This document shows, piece by piece, positions 1-9,221 of a DNA stretch of 64,000 bases; the stretch's first letter is position 1; each line of letters opens with the position of its first letter. The translations under genes were made by a program, and so were the position numbers. Under the pieces are notes generated by a model. The model saw nothing but the letters and a program-made list of their open reading frames with translations, was not told where the DNA came from and ran no database searches. The DNA is taken from positions 1-64,000 of the IMG/VR virus record IMGVR_UViG_3300047089_000113, one strand, 5' to 3'. Origin of the DNA: a virus.

Positions 1-2772
1 CTCGATGCGCAGCTCCAGCGAGCCCTGGTACTGGAAGGTGCCAGCCTGGACGTTGGCCGTCACCAGCAGCCGGTACAGCGTGTCGGACGTCAGGTTGCCG
101 GGGATGTACTCGCAGATCGGGGTCATATGGTTCAGGTTGGCGTTGGTGCACGCGATGACCGACTGCCGCAGGACAGGCGTTGAGGTGGTCGGCGTGCTGC
201 CATCGGTGGTGGCCCGGAGCTGCATCACGTACTGGGTGGCCGCGTTGGTCGGGATGAAGTCTGTCGGGATGACAGAGAACCGGTAACCCCGCCCGGCGGT
301 GAGCGTCTGGTCCAGCTCCAGGATGGAGGTGTTCCCGGTGCCGACCGGGGTGGACGGCCAGGGACCGCCGGGGGTCCAGCCCCTGGCGACGAGGCCCTGC
401 GCGTAGTTCGGCAGGATGTCACTGATCAGGGAGCCGCCGGGCAGGTTGACGTCCACTGCCGCCGAGAGGGTCTGCCCGGTGATGTTGCCCTGGCTGTCGA
501 TCGAGGCGAGCTGCTGGCCCTGGTACGGGTCGGTGACCCCGAATGCGTTCGTCATGCCGGTCAGGCCGACGAAGTTCATGCCCTGCGGGACCGGGTTGCC
601 TACCGCGTCGATCGTGGCCTGCGGGCTGTTGGAGTAGGCCAGCCCGCCGGGCACGTGCACGCCATCGAGCAGGAACCAGTTGCCCGCCGTGTCGGCCTGC
701 TTCTCCTGCGCGTACACGGTGGCGGACTGCGCCCCGGCCGGGACCGGGATGTTGTAGAGGATGACCGCCTGGAACTGGTTGAACGGGACGGCCCCGAAGG
801 TCCAGAACGTCGCGCCCAGGTTCGCGCCGGTCCCGTTCGGCCCGCCCCACCAGTTGAAGCCGAACTCGAAATTGCCGAGCGCGATGTTGAGCGTGCCGAC
901 CACGAGCCGCACCGCTATCAGCGAGCCGGGCTGGACCGGGAACCCAGGGTACGTCACGCCCCACGGGGTGCCAGCGCCGGACTTGGTGACCTTCAGGCTG
1001 AAGTTGCCCTCATCACCCCACAGGCTGGAGGCGGACACGGTGGAGTTGAGCGGCACGGGGGCGTTGGCCGCGAGGGTCTGCGCCGGGCTGGCCCTGTAGC
1101 CGATGATCACCGCGCACCAGGCCGCGCTGGTGATGGCAGCCGAGGCGGTCAGCGCCGAGCCGGACAGGCTGGGGCCGAAGTACACCGACGTGTACTGCTG
1201 ACCGGCGACCTGGCTCTGCTGGACGAGCTGGAAGCCGTCAACGACGGTGCCAGCTCCCCCGGCGCTGGCCCACGAGGCGATGAGCATCACCGTGTCGCCG
1301 TAGCTGGTAGGCGTGCCGCTTACTGATGGCGCGGCGGACGTGCCGGTGGCCTGCGCGGAGAAGTCCAGCGGGGAGACCGTCAGCAGGCTGGCGGTGTTCA
1401 GCAGGATGAAGTTCTTCTGCTGGGTGTTGGCCGCGCTCATCGTGAAGGTGACCACATCCGGCCCGCCCGCGTTCCCGGTCAGCGTCAGCGCGGCGGTCGC
1501 CCCGGTGGCCTGGAAGACCTGCATGTGCGGCGTGACCGCCGTGCACGACTGGACCAGCGTGTAAGTGTTGCCCTGGGTGTCGGTGACCCCGGTGCAATCG
1601 GTCGCGCCGTTGCACGAGACGATCGCCGTCAGCACGTCCCCGGCGCTGGTCGGGTTGCTGACCGGGTTGGCGTAAGCGCCGAACGAAGTCGCGGCGAACA
1701 GGGCCAGGGCCGGGACCGGCTGGTTGGGCTCGTTGCTGGGTGCCTGCGGGCCGGTCAGGCTGGCGTAGATGAGCTGGGTGCCGCCGGGGCTGATCTGCTG
1801 GAGCAGCGTGCCGGACTGGCTGAACCAGTAGACCGTGCCGTCCGCGCCGATGCGGAAGACCACCACGCCAGCCGCGTTGGTGATCGTGATCGACCCGTCC
1901 GGGTTGATGGAGGTCTTCGGGTTTGTGGTGCTGTTCTGGATCGTGCTGCCGGTCAGTATCGTGCCATCGACAATGCCCGCGAAGATGGTCCCGACCAGGA
2001 TCGTGGCTGCGGTGACCGAGCCGGTCGCCAGCGCGCCGTTCCCCCACTGGTAGGCCGTCCAGGTGGTGCCGTTCCACTGGCTGAGCAGGTTGCCGTTCGC
2101 GGTGTTGAACCACAGGTCGTTGACGGCCGGGGTGACCGGCGCGCTGGTCCCGAAGGTGATGTTGACCCCGCCGCCCGAGACCGTGAAGCCGAGCTGGCTC
2201 TGCTGGATCGAGCCGGGCGGGATGCTGGCCGGGACCGAGACCGGGGTGCCGAGCACCTGGTTAGATACCGGGCCGAGGTTGCCCGCGTTGTTCATCACCA
2301 TGGTGATGACGTAGTAGGTGGCCCCCGGTATCAGGTTGGCGATGCCGAAGGCCCCGGCCCCGACCATATGCCCGGCGAGCGTGGTGGCGTCCGGGGTGAA
2401 GCCGGACACCAGGGAGGCGTGCACCTGGACCGCGTAGAAATCAGCGGTCGGCGGGGTGCCGTCCGCCATCAGCCCGCTCCACAGCACGGTCAGCCCGTTG
2501 ATGGCCGTCTGCACGATCGGGTCGGACGGGGCTTGCAGGGGAACTGCCCCGCCTGTCCCGCTGGCGGCGTAGCTGCCGTCCGGCTGGAGGCCGAGGATCA
2601 GGGTCGGGTTGCCGTTGTCGTCGTTGACGGTGACCGCGCCGCCGTCGATCGAGCTGTTGGCCAGGTTGTAGCTGGCCCGCTGGTTGCGCTCCAGTTGCTG
2701 GATGCGGGCCTGCATCTCGCGGATCTGCGCGCCGAGCTGGGAGACCGCCGGGTCGAGTGTCGGATTCGGCAT
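1..2772 (-). CDS. Minor tail / tail-fibre protein (3' end cut by window edge)
   Basis: Open frame of 924 codons from the ATG at 2772 running off position 1, so the C-terminus is missing. It begins directly after the TAG of the preceding minor tail gene. Residues 10-30 form a short amphipathic helix (QLGAQIREMQARIQQLE) typical of fibre trimerisation starts. Residues about 80-168 look like a fibronectin type III domain (GLTVLWSG, GATYYVITMVMNNAG). Around 220-245 there is a DLWFNT...WNGTTW motif seen in phage fibres, followed by beta-rich repeats with DGSITITN and GADGTVYWF. The rest is Gly/Ala/Thr-rich beta structure. It is last in the tail operon as seen here, which fits receptor-binding or distal tail fibre proteins. 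Identification rests on domain style and gene order; the ligand is unknown. Confidence 0.75.
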   Translation of the reverse strand, partial: MPNPTLDPAVSQLGAQIREMQARIQQLERNQRASYNLANSSIDGGAVTVNDDNGNPTLILGLQPDGSYAASGTGGAVPLQAPSDPIVQTAINGLTVLWSGLMADGTPPTADFYAVQVHASLVSGFTPDATTLAGHMVGAGAFGIANLIPGATYYVITMVMNNAGNLGPVSNQVLGTPVSVPASIPPGSIQQSQLGFTVSGGGVNITFGTSAPVTPAVNDLWFNTANGNLLSQWNGTTWTAYQWGNGALATGSVTAATILVGTIFAGIVDGTILTGSTIQNSTTNPKTSINPDGSITITNAAGVVVFRIGADGTVYWFSQSGTLLQQISPGGTQLIYASLTGPQAPSNEPNQPVPALALFAATSFGAYANPVSNPTSAGDVLTAIVSCNGATDCTGVTDTQGNTYTLVQSCTAVTPHMQVFQATGATAALTLTGNAGGPDVVTFTMSAANTQQKNFILLNTASLLTVSPLDFSAQATGTSAAPSVSGTPTSYGDTVMLIASWASAGGAGTVVDGFQLVQQSQVAGQQYTSVYFGPSLSGSALTASAAITSAAWCAVIIGYRASPAQTLAANAPVPLNSTVSASSLWGDEGNFSLKVTKSGAGTPWGVTYPGFPVQPGSLIAVRLVVGTLNIALGNFEFGFNWWGGPNGTGANLGATFWTFGAVPFNQFQAVILYNIPVPAGAQSATVYAQEKQADTAGNWFLLDGVHVPGGLAYSNSPQATIDAVGNPVPQGMNFVGLTGMTNAFGVTDPYQGQQLASIDSQGNITGQTLSAAVDVNLPGGSLISDILPNYAQGLVARGWTPGGPWPSTPVGTGNTSILELDQTLTAGRGYRFSVIPTDFIPTNAATQYVMQLRATTDGSTPTTSTPVLRQSVIACTNANLNHMTPICEYIPGNLTSDTLYRLLVTANVQAGTFQYQGSLELRIE

Positions 2773-4587
2773 CTACATCGTCCCCGCCTGCCCGGTCTCG
2801 GCCTGGTACGTGAACGAGTCCGACCTGGCCAGCGCGAGCGTCATCAGGTCGGTGGTCGGGTCCTGGGTCATCGAGACGATCCGGCTCCAGATCACCGTGT
2901 TCCGCCAGCCGCTGGCCAGCATCACCGGGATGTCATCGCCCGGCCCGAAGCTCCCCCACGGCGCGTTGCGGTGGTTCTTGACCACGATCGAGGTCACCGA
3001 GTCGATATTCTGCATCGCGGTGAGCACCTTGGTCGCCTTGGTCGCCAGCCGCACCTTGCTGTACACCGTCTGGTCGGTGTAGACGTAGCTGCGGCGCAGC
3101 CGCCCGGTGTTCAGGTTGGCCGCCTGGGTGCGAATCTGGGCCGAGCCCGAGCCCGCGCCGAGCGCGATGACGTCGTTGGCGTACCTGGCCCCGTCGCGGG
3201 TCACGGTGGCCGCCTGGATGATGTTCTCGCCTTCCGCGAACCGCAGGCCGGTCAGCCGCCCGCCGAGCCGGGGCACGCCGAACAGCACCTGGTGCCGGAT
3301 GGTGCTCTTGGTCTTGTCCGGCCAGTAGTGCCGCTCGCGCCAGTCGAAGATCGCTTCCTGCTGGATGGACGTGATCTCGCTGCCGCAGTCGGTGCTGTTG
3401 TACCAGAGCATCTGCCAGGGCGTGATGGTGCGCACCTGGGTCACCTTCGTGCCCTTGGCGTATGCCTTGCGCAGGTTCGACTTCAGCGTGACGTTGCCGC
3501 TGGGCAGGCCCGACGTCGCGGTCAGGATCTGGTCGATGAGATAGGCATCGCTGCCGATGGTGATCGTCTCGCCGCTGGCGAAGGCGGTGGAGTCGAGCAG
3601 CCAGATGTGGTTGTCCCCGGACTTCCCGGCCACCGAGACCGTGGTGTGGACCGGCGAGGTCTGGAACACCGGGTCACCGATGTTGTGCGTCTCGGCCAAC
3701 GGCGTGGTCAGGTAGACCTGGCCGCTCGGCTTGCCGCTCTTGGCGTCGGCCACCACCGTCTTGAAGGTGTACGGGTACCCGGCGATGGAGACGTTCTCGC
3801 CTCCGGTGAAGGCCCCGGCGTCACCGAGCCAGATCACGGTGTCCCCGGTGTTGGCCTTGCGGGCGATGGAGGTCTGCGCGCCTGCCGGGACCTGCGCGCC
3901 GAGCAGCACCCCGGACTTCTGCGTGCCCAGCTCCAGGCCGACGTTGCCGCCCGGCTGGGACTGTATCCAGCCCCAGATCAGCCGCACCGCGTCCAGGGCG
4001 TCGATGTTGGTCCGGGTGACGTTCGGCCCCTCGTACACGATGCCGTTGGCGTACCCGGCGAAGCCGGTGGCGGTGATGGCCCAGGCTGGCCCGGTCATGT
4101 TCGAGCTGGTGACGATGCCGCCGAACTTGACCTCATCGGCTTCCTCAAGGTAGATCGCGTCCCGCCACTCCAGCAGCAGCGCGTTCCCGCTGCTGTCCAT
4201 CATGTCCGGCCTCGGCGGGGCCAGGGAGCAGGAGAAGGTGTCGGCGGCGTTCAGCGCCCAGGTGATCGACGGGCTGCCCACGGCCTGCACGTCGCGGTGC
4301 AGCCAGGTCCCGGTGAGCAGGTTCTGGACATGCATCCGGGGCATCTGGCTGCGGATGAAGGCCGGGCTGGCGGGCCGGATCGCGGTGCCGGGCACCTGCG
4401 CGGGTGCCGCGCCGATCCTGACGCTGATGGCATCGACCGCGCCCGCCGCCTCGGGCAGCGCTGGCGAGACCGAGATGGTGATCGCAAGGTCTTCCTCGGC
4501 AGCCCCGGTATCGGTCACGGGCACGGCGGTAGTGACGGTGACCTTATCGGTTGCGCCCGCCTTGTCCGGGAGCTGCGGCGTGGTCAA
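2773..4587 (-). CDS. Minor tail protein (604 aa), probable tail hub/baseplate component
   Basis: 604 aa with a TTG start at 4587, one base after the stop of the upstream repeat protein, so translation is probably coupled. Residues 1-55 hold three copies of the Ala/Asp-rich repeat (PDKAGATDKVTV, TDTGAAEEDLAI, PEAAGAVDAISV) that fill the middle of the upstream gene. After a Pro/Ala linker, the body (from about residue 80, MHVQNLLTGTWLHRDVQAV...SPSITWALNAAD) resembles actinophage minor tail proteins following Dit and the upper tail proteins, with two beta modules of similar layout (GDTVIWLGDAGAFTGGENVSIAG and GDNHIWLLDSTAFASGETITIGS). No enzyme signature was seen. Function as a tail-tip or baseplate protein is inferred from position and composition. 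A later in-frame start would remove the repeats. Confidence 0.7.
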   Translation of the reverse strand: MTTPQLPDKAGATDKVTVTTAVPVTDTGAAEEDLAITISVSPALPEAAGAVDAISVRIGAAPAQVPGTAIRPASPAFIRSQMPRMHVQNLLTGTWLHRDVQAVGSPSITWALNAADTFSCSLAPPRPDMMDSSGNALLLEWRDAIYLEEADEVKFGGIVTSSNMTGPAWAITATGFAGYANGIVYEGPNVTRTNIDALDAVRLIWGWIQSQPGGNVGLELGTQKSGVLLGAQVPAGAQTSIARKANTGDTVIWLGDAGAFTGGENVSIAGYPYTFKTVVADAKSGKPSGQVYLTTPLAETHNIGDPVFQTSPVHTTVSVAGKSGDNHIWLLDSTAFASGETITIGSDAYLIDQILTATSGLPSGNVTLKSNLRKAYAKGTKVTQVRTITPWQMLWYNSTDCGSEITSIQQEAIFDWRERHYWPDKTKSTIRHQVLFGVPRLGGRLTGLRFAEGENIIQAATVTRDGARYANDVIALGAGSGSAQIRTQAANLNTGRLRRSYVYTDQTVYSKVRLATKATKVLTAMQNIDSVTSIVVKNHRNAPWGSFGPGDDIPVMLASGWRNTVIWSRIVSMTQDPTTDLMTLALARSDSFTYQAETGQAGTM

Positions 4588-4588
4588 G

Positions 4589-7500
4589 TCAGTACACCGT
4601 CAGCACGCCGACGAACTTCCTCGGTGCCTCGGGCGTGCCCTGCACCTGGCCCCAGACGTCGTACTGGCCCCTGGCCAGCACCGGCCCGGATGTGCCCGGC
4701 CCGACGATGCACTGCTCGACGTAGCCCTTCCCCGTGCCGCCGATCAGCCAGGCCCCGGTGTACCAGGTGCTTGCTGCTGCCGGGTGAGCGATGTCGCCCG
4801 AGCTGACCGACAGCGCGTACTGGCAGGTCAGCGGCGTGATAGTCGGGTCGATGCTAGTCCCGTCCAGGTCCGAGGTCCACCGGATGTTGACGTACTCCGG
4901 GCTGGTCGATGAGATCGGGCTGAATGTCTGCAACGTGGCCTCCCACCTGGCTTGCTCAGGCTCTGTGTCCCATCGTGCCTGACCGGGCTCCGCGTTCCAA
5001 CGCGCGCTGCCGGTACTGGCCTCCCAGCGCTGGCGCTCCAGCACGGCGAGCCACCGGGCGGGCTCCCCGTACGCCGCCCAGGCGACCGTGCCGGTGCGCG
5101 CCTCGGAGCTGACGGCCTCGATCCGGTCGGCGGCGCTGGCGGCCTCTGTGAGCGCCACAGCCGCCGTGAGGGTGATGACATCGGCTGCCGCCGCGCGCTC
5201 GGTCAGCGGCACGCTCACGACCACGGACAGGGCGTCTCGCGCCGCTGCGAAGTCGGCCTGCGCGACCGCCTGCCCCACGGTCACGCTCAGCGTATCGACC
5301 GCGCCCGCCTGATCGGCTACGCTGAGCCCGGCGATCACGCCCAGCGAGTCAGCCGCCCCGCCTCTGTCGGTTTGCGGGGATGTAGCGCTGACCGCGAGCG
5401 CGTCAGCCGCTGCCGCCGCGTCGGCTGGCTGCGCCGTGACCGCCGCCGTGAGCTGGTCGGCTGCGCCCGCTGCGTCGGCCAGGCTCACGGCCTGCCCGCC
5501 GACCGTCACGCTGATCGCGTCAGTGGCCCCGGCTGCCTCGGCTAGGCTCGTGCTGGCGGTTACGGCTAGCTGCTCCGAAGCACCCGCCGTGTCGGCAACA
5601 GCACCCGCTGCCGTGACCGCTACCGCGTCCCTGGCCCCGGCCGCGTCCGCGAACGAGACCGGCTGGCCGACCGTGACCGAGATGGCGTCGGCTGCGGCTG
5701 CGGCGTCGGTCAGCGGGACCGCCGAGCTGACGGAAACCGCCTCGGCTGCACCGGCCGCATCGGAGGTCGATGTCGATACGGCGACGGTTACGGACTCAGC
5801 CGAGGCGGCTGCCTCAGCGTAGCTGAGCCCGATCGCCTGGGACTCGATCGCGCCAGCCGCGTCGGCCAGGGGTAGCGTGACCGTGACGGCCAGGGCATCG
5901 GTCGCCCCCGCCGCGTCTGCCTGGCGGGTGCCTATCACCTGGGATTCGGTCGCGCCCGCCACATCGGGCAGGTTCACGGTTGCGGCGATGGTCAGCGCGT
6001 CCGATGCCCCGGCCGTCTCAGCTAGCGGCGCTGAGACGGCCACAGACAGCGCGTCTACCGCGCCTGCGGCATCGGCCGCCAGTACCGCCGCCGTGACGCT
6101 GACGGCTTCGGTGGCCCCGGCTGCGTCGGCCTGCGCGATGGCAGAGCTGATGACCACGGAGATCGCGTCGGCGGCCCCGGCGGCATCAGCCAGCGGGATC
6201 GTGGCGTTTACTGCTTCCTGGTCCGCTGCGGCTGCCACTTCCGGGAGCGCTACAACAGCGCTCACCGCTACCTGATCCGCCGCTGCGCCCTGCTCGGCCA
6301 GCGGGACCGTGACGCTCACCGCGAGCGCATCTGTGGCTGCCGCGACGTCGGCCGCCGGAACAGCAGCGCTCACTGCTACCTGATCGGCAGCGGCGGCGGT
6401 GTCGGCCACCGGGACGGCTGCGGAAACGACGCTGGCCTCAGCCGCGCCAGCCGCGTCGGCCAGCCCTACGGCTACAGGCCCGGCCCCGCCGGGAACGACG
6501 GCGGTCCAGATGGCGGCAACACCGTTGATCGTGGTGCCGGACTGCTCGACCTGCTTGGTCCAGGTCAGCCCGCCCGTGTCAGTGACTGTCGTGGTCTGCG
6601 AGGCTGACGTGCCCAGGCCCTCGGCGTAGACCAGGGCAACTAGCAGCGCGCCGGGCGGCGGGGTGAAGATCGGGCTGATGGCAGGCCCGGCGGTCGTGAC
6701 GCCCGCGTAGGCAGGCGTAGACCCGTCGATCACCAGGCCCGTCCCCGCCAGCACTTCCATCGCGGCTATCGCGCCGCGCAAGTTGGTGGCGGTCTCGCCC
6801 ACTGTTATCGCGCCCGGCGTGCCCGTCGCTGCCGTGGTGCGCATGGCCCAGTCATCGCAGCCGTTGGTGGAGTCCAGGAACGACCCGATGTTCGTACAGC
6901 CCGCGATGGCCGTGGGCGGGGAGCCAGCCGAGTTGTTGTGACCGCCCGTGACGAACACGAGCGAGCCGGTCACGGTCGTGGTGATGCCGACCTGTATCAG
7001 GCTGCCGGTCGGCAGGGCAGCCGACGCGATGTTGCCCAGGAAGCTGGCAGCCTGCCCGGTGACTACCGCAACCTGGATGCCAGCACCGGCTGTGCTCGCG
7101 GCAATCGCTGCTGACACCCTGGTGCTGAACACAGGGATCGGGTCAGGCTGGGCGGTGACCTTCCGCAGCGCCATCGGGGAGCGACGGCCAGGCGGCCTTC
7201 GCACCGGGTACGACTCGGCTGGCGCGGCAACGGCAGGCGGCAGCACCTCGACGGCGACGATGCCCCACTCATCGGAAATCGTGTTCGTCCAGGTCAGCGT
7301 CTGGTTCGCACCGCCGCCCGTGCTAGGCGCGGTGCCCCCGCCGATGTTGTCCGAGCCCGAGCTGGAGCCGGTGTCGTGCGTGACCCGGACAGTCCCGCCG
7401 GTCAGCCCCCAGGTCCCGCCGTTAGCCCCGTGGCACGCGAACGTGACGATCAGGCCGCCGGTCGTGGTGCCGTTGACCGTGACGGCCTGGGAGGTCGTCC

Positions 7501-7870
7501 CGGCACCGCCGCTGTTCGCGGTGAACAGGGTGCCGAACGAGCCCGAGGCCGAGAAGCTGACCGAGCCCGCGTTGTGGTTGTTCGTATCCGACGCGGTGAC
7601 CGAGACCGTGTTGCTCCCGGTCGGGCAGGTAGGCCCGGCCAGTCCCCAGTATGAGATGCCGCCCGCTGCGGCCCCGGTGTTCGTGAAGCCGATCTTGCTC
7701 AGCGAGACCCCGCCATACGTGGCAGCGGTCACCGTATCGGTAGAGCCAGTGAAAACCGTGCAGGCGACGAGAATCCCGTTGCCGGTGTTGACGTGCGTCC
7801 AGGTACCCGGCCCGGTCGTGAACGCGGTCCCGGCACCGCCAGCGGGGCCTACGGCGTCAAAGGCGACCAC
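4589..7870 (-). CDS. Large repeat-containing tail fibre/adhesin-like protein (1093 aa)
   Basis: 1093 aa. Residues 1-210 are a beta-rich Gly/Thr/Ser domain of the kind used in phage fibres (WTHVNTGNGILVACTVF, ATYGGVSLSKIG). Residues 250-455 hold a second, related domain. From about residue 465 to 920 there are roughly 25 tandem units of 17-22 residues with core (A/T/P)(D/E)xA(G/A)A(x)(D/E)x(L/I)(S/A)V. The tail has four ARW/QRW steps (GEPARW, GSARW, GQARW, EQARW) and then a final domain of about 115 residues with a WTSDLDGTSIDPTITPLTC strand pattern. No signal peptide or enzyme motif. It probably forms a long fibre or surface appendage with the repeats as stalk. The minus frame is chosen over equally long plus-strand mirror ORFs because neighbours, overlaps and domain logic all lie on the minus strand. 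Confidence 0.75.
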   Translation of the reverse strand: MVAFDAVGPAGGAGTAFTTGPGTWTHVNTGNGILVACTVFTGSTDTVTAATYGGVSLSKIGFTNTGAAAGGISYWGLAGPTCPTGSNTVSVTASDTNNHNAGSVSFSASGSFGTLFTANSGGAGTTSQAVTVNGTTTGGLIVTFACHGANGGTWGLTGGTVRVTHDTGSSSGSDNIGGGTAPSTGGGANQTLTWTNTISDEWGIVAVEVLPPAVAAPAESYPVRRPPGRRSPMALRKVTAQPDPIPVFSTRVSAAIAASTAGAGIQVAVVTGQAASFLGNIASAALPTGSLIQVGITTTVTGSLVFVTGGHNNSAGSPPTAIAGCTNIGSFLDSTNGCDDWAMRTTAATGTPGAITVGETATNLRGAIAAMEVLAGTGLVIDGSTPAYAGVTTAGPAISPIFTPPPGALLVALVYAEGLGTSASQTTTVTDTGGLTWTKQVEQSGTTINGVAAIWTAVVPGGAGPVAVGLADAAGAAEASVVSAAVPVADTAAAADQVAVSAAVPAADVAAATDALAVSVTVPLAEQGAAADQVAVSAVVALPEVAAAADQEAVNATIPLADAAGAADAISVVISSAIAQADAAGATEAVSVTAAVLAADAAGAVDALSVAVSAPLAETAGASDALTIAATVNLPDVAGATESQVIGTRQADAAGATDALAVTVTLPLADAAGAIESQAIGLSYAEAAASAESVTVAVSTSTSDAAGAAEAVSVSSAVPLTDAAAAADAISVTVGQPVSFADAAGARDAVAVTAAGAVADTAGASEQLAVTASTSLAEAAGATDAISVTVGGQAVSLADAAGAADQLTAAVTAQPADAAAAADALAVSATSPQTDRGGAADSLGVIAGLSVADQAGAVDTLSVTVGQAVAQADFAAARDALSVVVSVPLTERAAAADVITLTAAVALTEAASAADRIEAVSSEARTGTVAWAAYGEPARWLAVLERQRWEASTGSARWNAEPGQARWDTEPEQARWEATLQTFSPISSTSPEYVNIRWTSDLDGTSIDPTITPLTCQYALSVSSGDIAHPAAASTWYTGAWLIGGTGKGYVEQCIVGPGTSGPVLARGQYDVWGQVQGTPEAPRKFVGVLTVY
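5105..6475 (-). repeat. Tandem coding repeat, about 25 copies of an Ala/Asp-rich unit
   Basis: Direct reading of the protein shows about 25 imperfect copies, spaced 17-22 codons apart, with consensus VPLADAAGAADAISVTV. Position 4-5 of the core is acidic (D/E) and the unit ends in a hydrophobic strand-like triplet. Copies differ at many codons, so this is an old, diverged array rather than a recent slip expansion. Three further copies start the next gene (about 4430-4587). Confidence 0.9.
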
Positions 7871-7902
7871 CGGGTCTCACCCCCTCACGGGCGGCAAGGC
7901 CC

Positions 7903-8502
7903 CTAGTTCATGGTCTCCAGGAACCACTGCGTGCACTGGATCGTGGCGTTGGCCCCGGCCAGTGTTGCCCGCAGCGCGATGCCCTGGGTGCGCGTCGTGT
8001 TGACCGCCGCATTGGTCTCACCGGATACGCTCGGCATTCCCACGATGATGCCGCTGGCCGTGACCATGGTCGGGGTAGCCGTGGTGGCGATCTTCATCAG
8101 GCCCTGCGTGGCTATCGTGTTACCCGCGTTGGCGACGGCGGTGCACCGTGCCGTGAACCACAGCTCCCACGGCAGCCCGGTGAGCGCGCCGGTACCGGTG
8201 GCGATGCCCGCCGTGGTGGCGAGCGTCACGTAGGTGGTGCCGGTGTTGTCGATGTTGGTGCCGATGAACCAGGTGGCGGTGGTGGATGTACCGGTGGTGG
8301 TGATGAAGCCCCTGGCGTGACCCCGGATGTTCTTGCCGACTGACCAGTCCGAGCCGTTGACGAACTTGTTGTAGTCCGCCGTGAGGCCGGTCGGCGTCGG
8401 GCTGATCGTCGCGGTGGCAGCCGTGCTCAGCGCGGTGCCCGCGCCAGTCCACGCAGGCTGATCGCCCTGCGGGAAAAGAGCTACCCAGTCCTGCTCAGCC
8501 AT
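7903..8502 (-). CDS. Minor tail / structural protein (199 aa)
   Basis: 199 aa, ATG at 8502 sharing one base with the TAA of the upstream gene. Composition is Thr/Ala/Gly-rich with alternating hydrophobic residues (WFIGTNIDNTGTTYVTLATTAG), as in all-beta virion proteins, and there are single Cys residues near the C-terminus. No recognised enzyme motif. It lies between a minor tail protein and the repeat fibre, so a tail-fibre or tail-tip accessory role is inferred. Confidence 0.65.
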   Translation of the reverse strand: MAEQDWVALFPQGDQPAWTGAGTALSTAATATISPTPTGLTADYNKFVNGSDWSVGKNIRGHARGFITTTGTSTTATWFIGTNIDNTGTTYVTLATTAGIATGTGALTGLPWELWFTARCTAVANAGNTIATQGLMKIATTATPTMVTASGIIVGMPSVSGETNAAVNTTRTQGIALRATLAGANATIQCTQWFLETMN

Positions 8503-9212
8503 TAGCTGACCGTGCCAGCCCCGGACGGGAAGCCGAAGCTGATCGTCTCGGTGGCGGTCCAGGTCTGACCGCCTGCCTTGGTGCCCTGCGCGGACACGCC
8601 CCGGTTGAAGAAGATATCGGAGGCACCCAGGCCGGTGGAGGTGACGCCCGAGACGTTCCAGTTGTCAGAACCGAACTCGTTCCACGCGAAGTTCGCGTTG
8701 GCACCCCCGAACGCTGCGACCAGCACCAGGGTGGGCGGCGATGAGCCGGTCGAGATCGTCGGTGCACCGGACACGAGCTGGAAGTAGCTGGTGACCGAGG
8801 CACCGCCCGTGTCCCCGACCAGCGTCGTGTTGGCGTAGGCCGCCGCCGTCGCGCTCGTGCCGACGCCGATCCGGCCCTGCGTGGCGCTGAACTTGTTGGT
8901 GATCGAGGTGCCCGCGATGCCGCCGAGCAGCGCCACCCAGCCAGCCTGGACCACCAGGTTGCAGTCGTCTTCCTGGGTCTCGGAGTAGGGCGCGATGCCG
9001 ACGCTGGCGAACTCATCGGGGGTGATGCCGCGCCAGTCCAGCGGCGGCAGCCAGTCCCCGTAGCCGATCCTGGCCATCGCCCAGTCGGTCATCTCCGCGT
9101 CGTATCGTTTCACGTTGAACGACGTGCTGATCTTGCCTGCGAAGTCGGCCAGGCCGAGGTCCACGCCGACGCTCAGCCGCTCGGAACCTGCTGCGAAATC
9201 GGGGTGTGTCAT
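8502..9212 (-). CDS. Minor tail protein (236 aa)
   Basis: 236 aa, ATG at 9212 with a purine-rich ribosome-binding site in the 9-nt gap to the upstream stop. The N-terminus (GVDLGLADFAGKISTSFNVKRYDAEM) is acidic and mixed. Residues about 60-90 carry WLPPLDWRGITPDEFASVG. The remainder is Gly/Thr/Ser-rich and beta-like (GRIGVGTSATAAAYANTTL). I recall similar proteins among actinophage tail operons but cannot give a named family. Structural role inferred from location and composition. Confidence 0.65.
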   Translation of the reverse strand: MTHPDFAAGSERLSVGVDLGLADFAGKISTSFNVKRYDAEMTDWAMARIGYGDWLPPLDWRGITPDEFASVGIAPYSETQEDDCNLVVQAGWVALLGGIAGTSITNKFSATQGRIGVGTSATAAAYANTTLVGDTGGASVTSYFQLVSGAPTISTGSSPPTLVLVAAFGGANANFAWNEFGSDNWNVSGVTSTGLGASDIFFNRGVSAQGTKAGGQTWTATETISFGFPSGAGTVS

Positions 9213-9221
9213 TCTCTCTCC

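Noticed and set aside
5877-6275. Plus-strand Ala/Ser repeats that look like a protein
   Set aside because: Mirror image of the Ala/Asp repeat coded on the minus strand; no start signals or neighbours.
5105-6475. Possible CRISPR-like array because of regular spacing
   Set aside because: Repeats are diverged, code for protein in one frame, and have no conserved DNA repeat with unique spacers.
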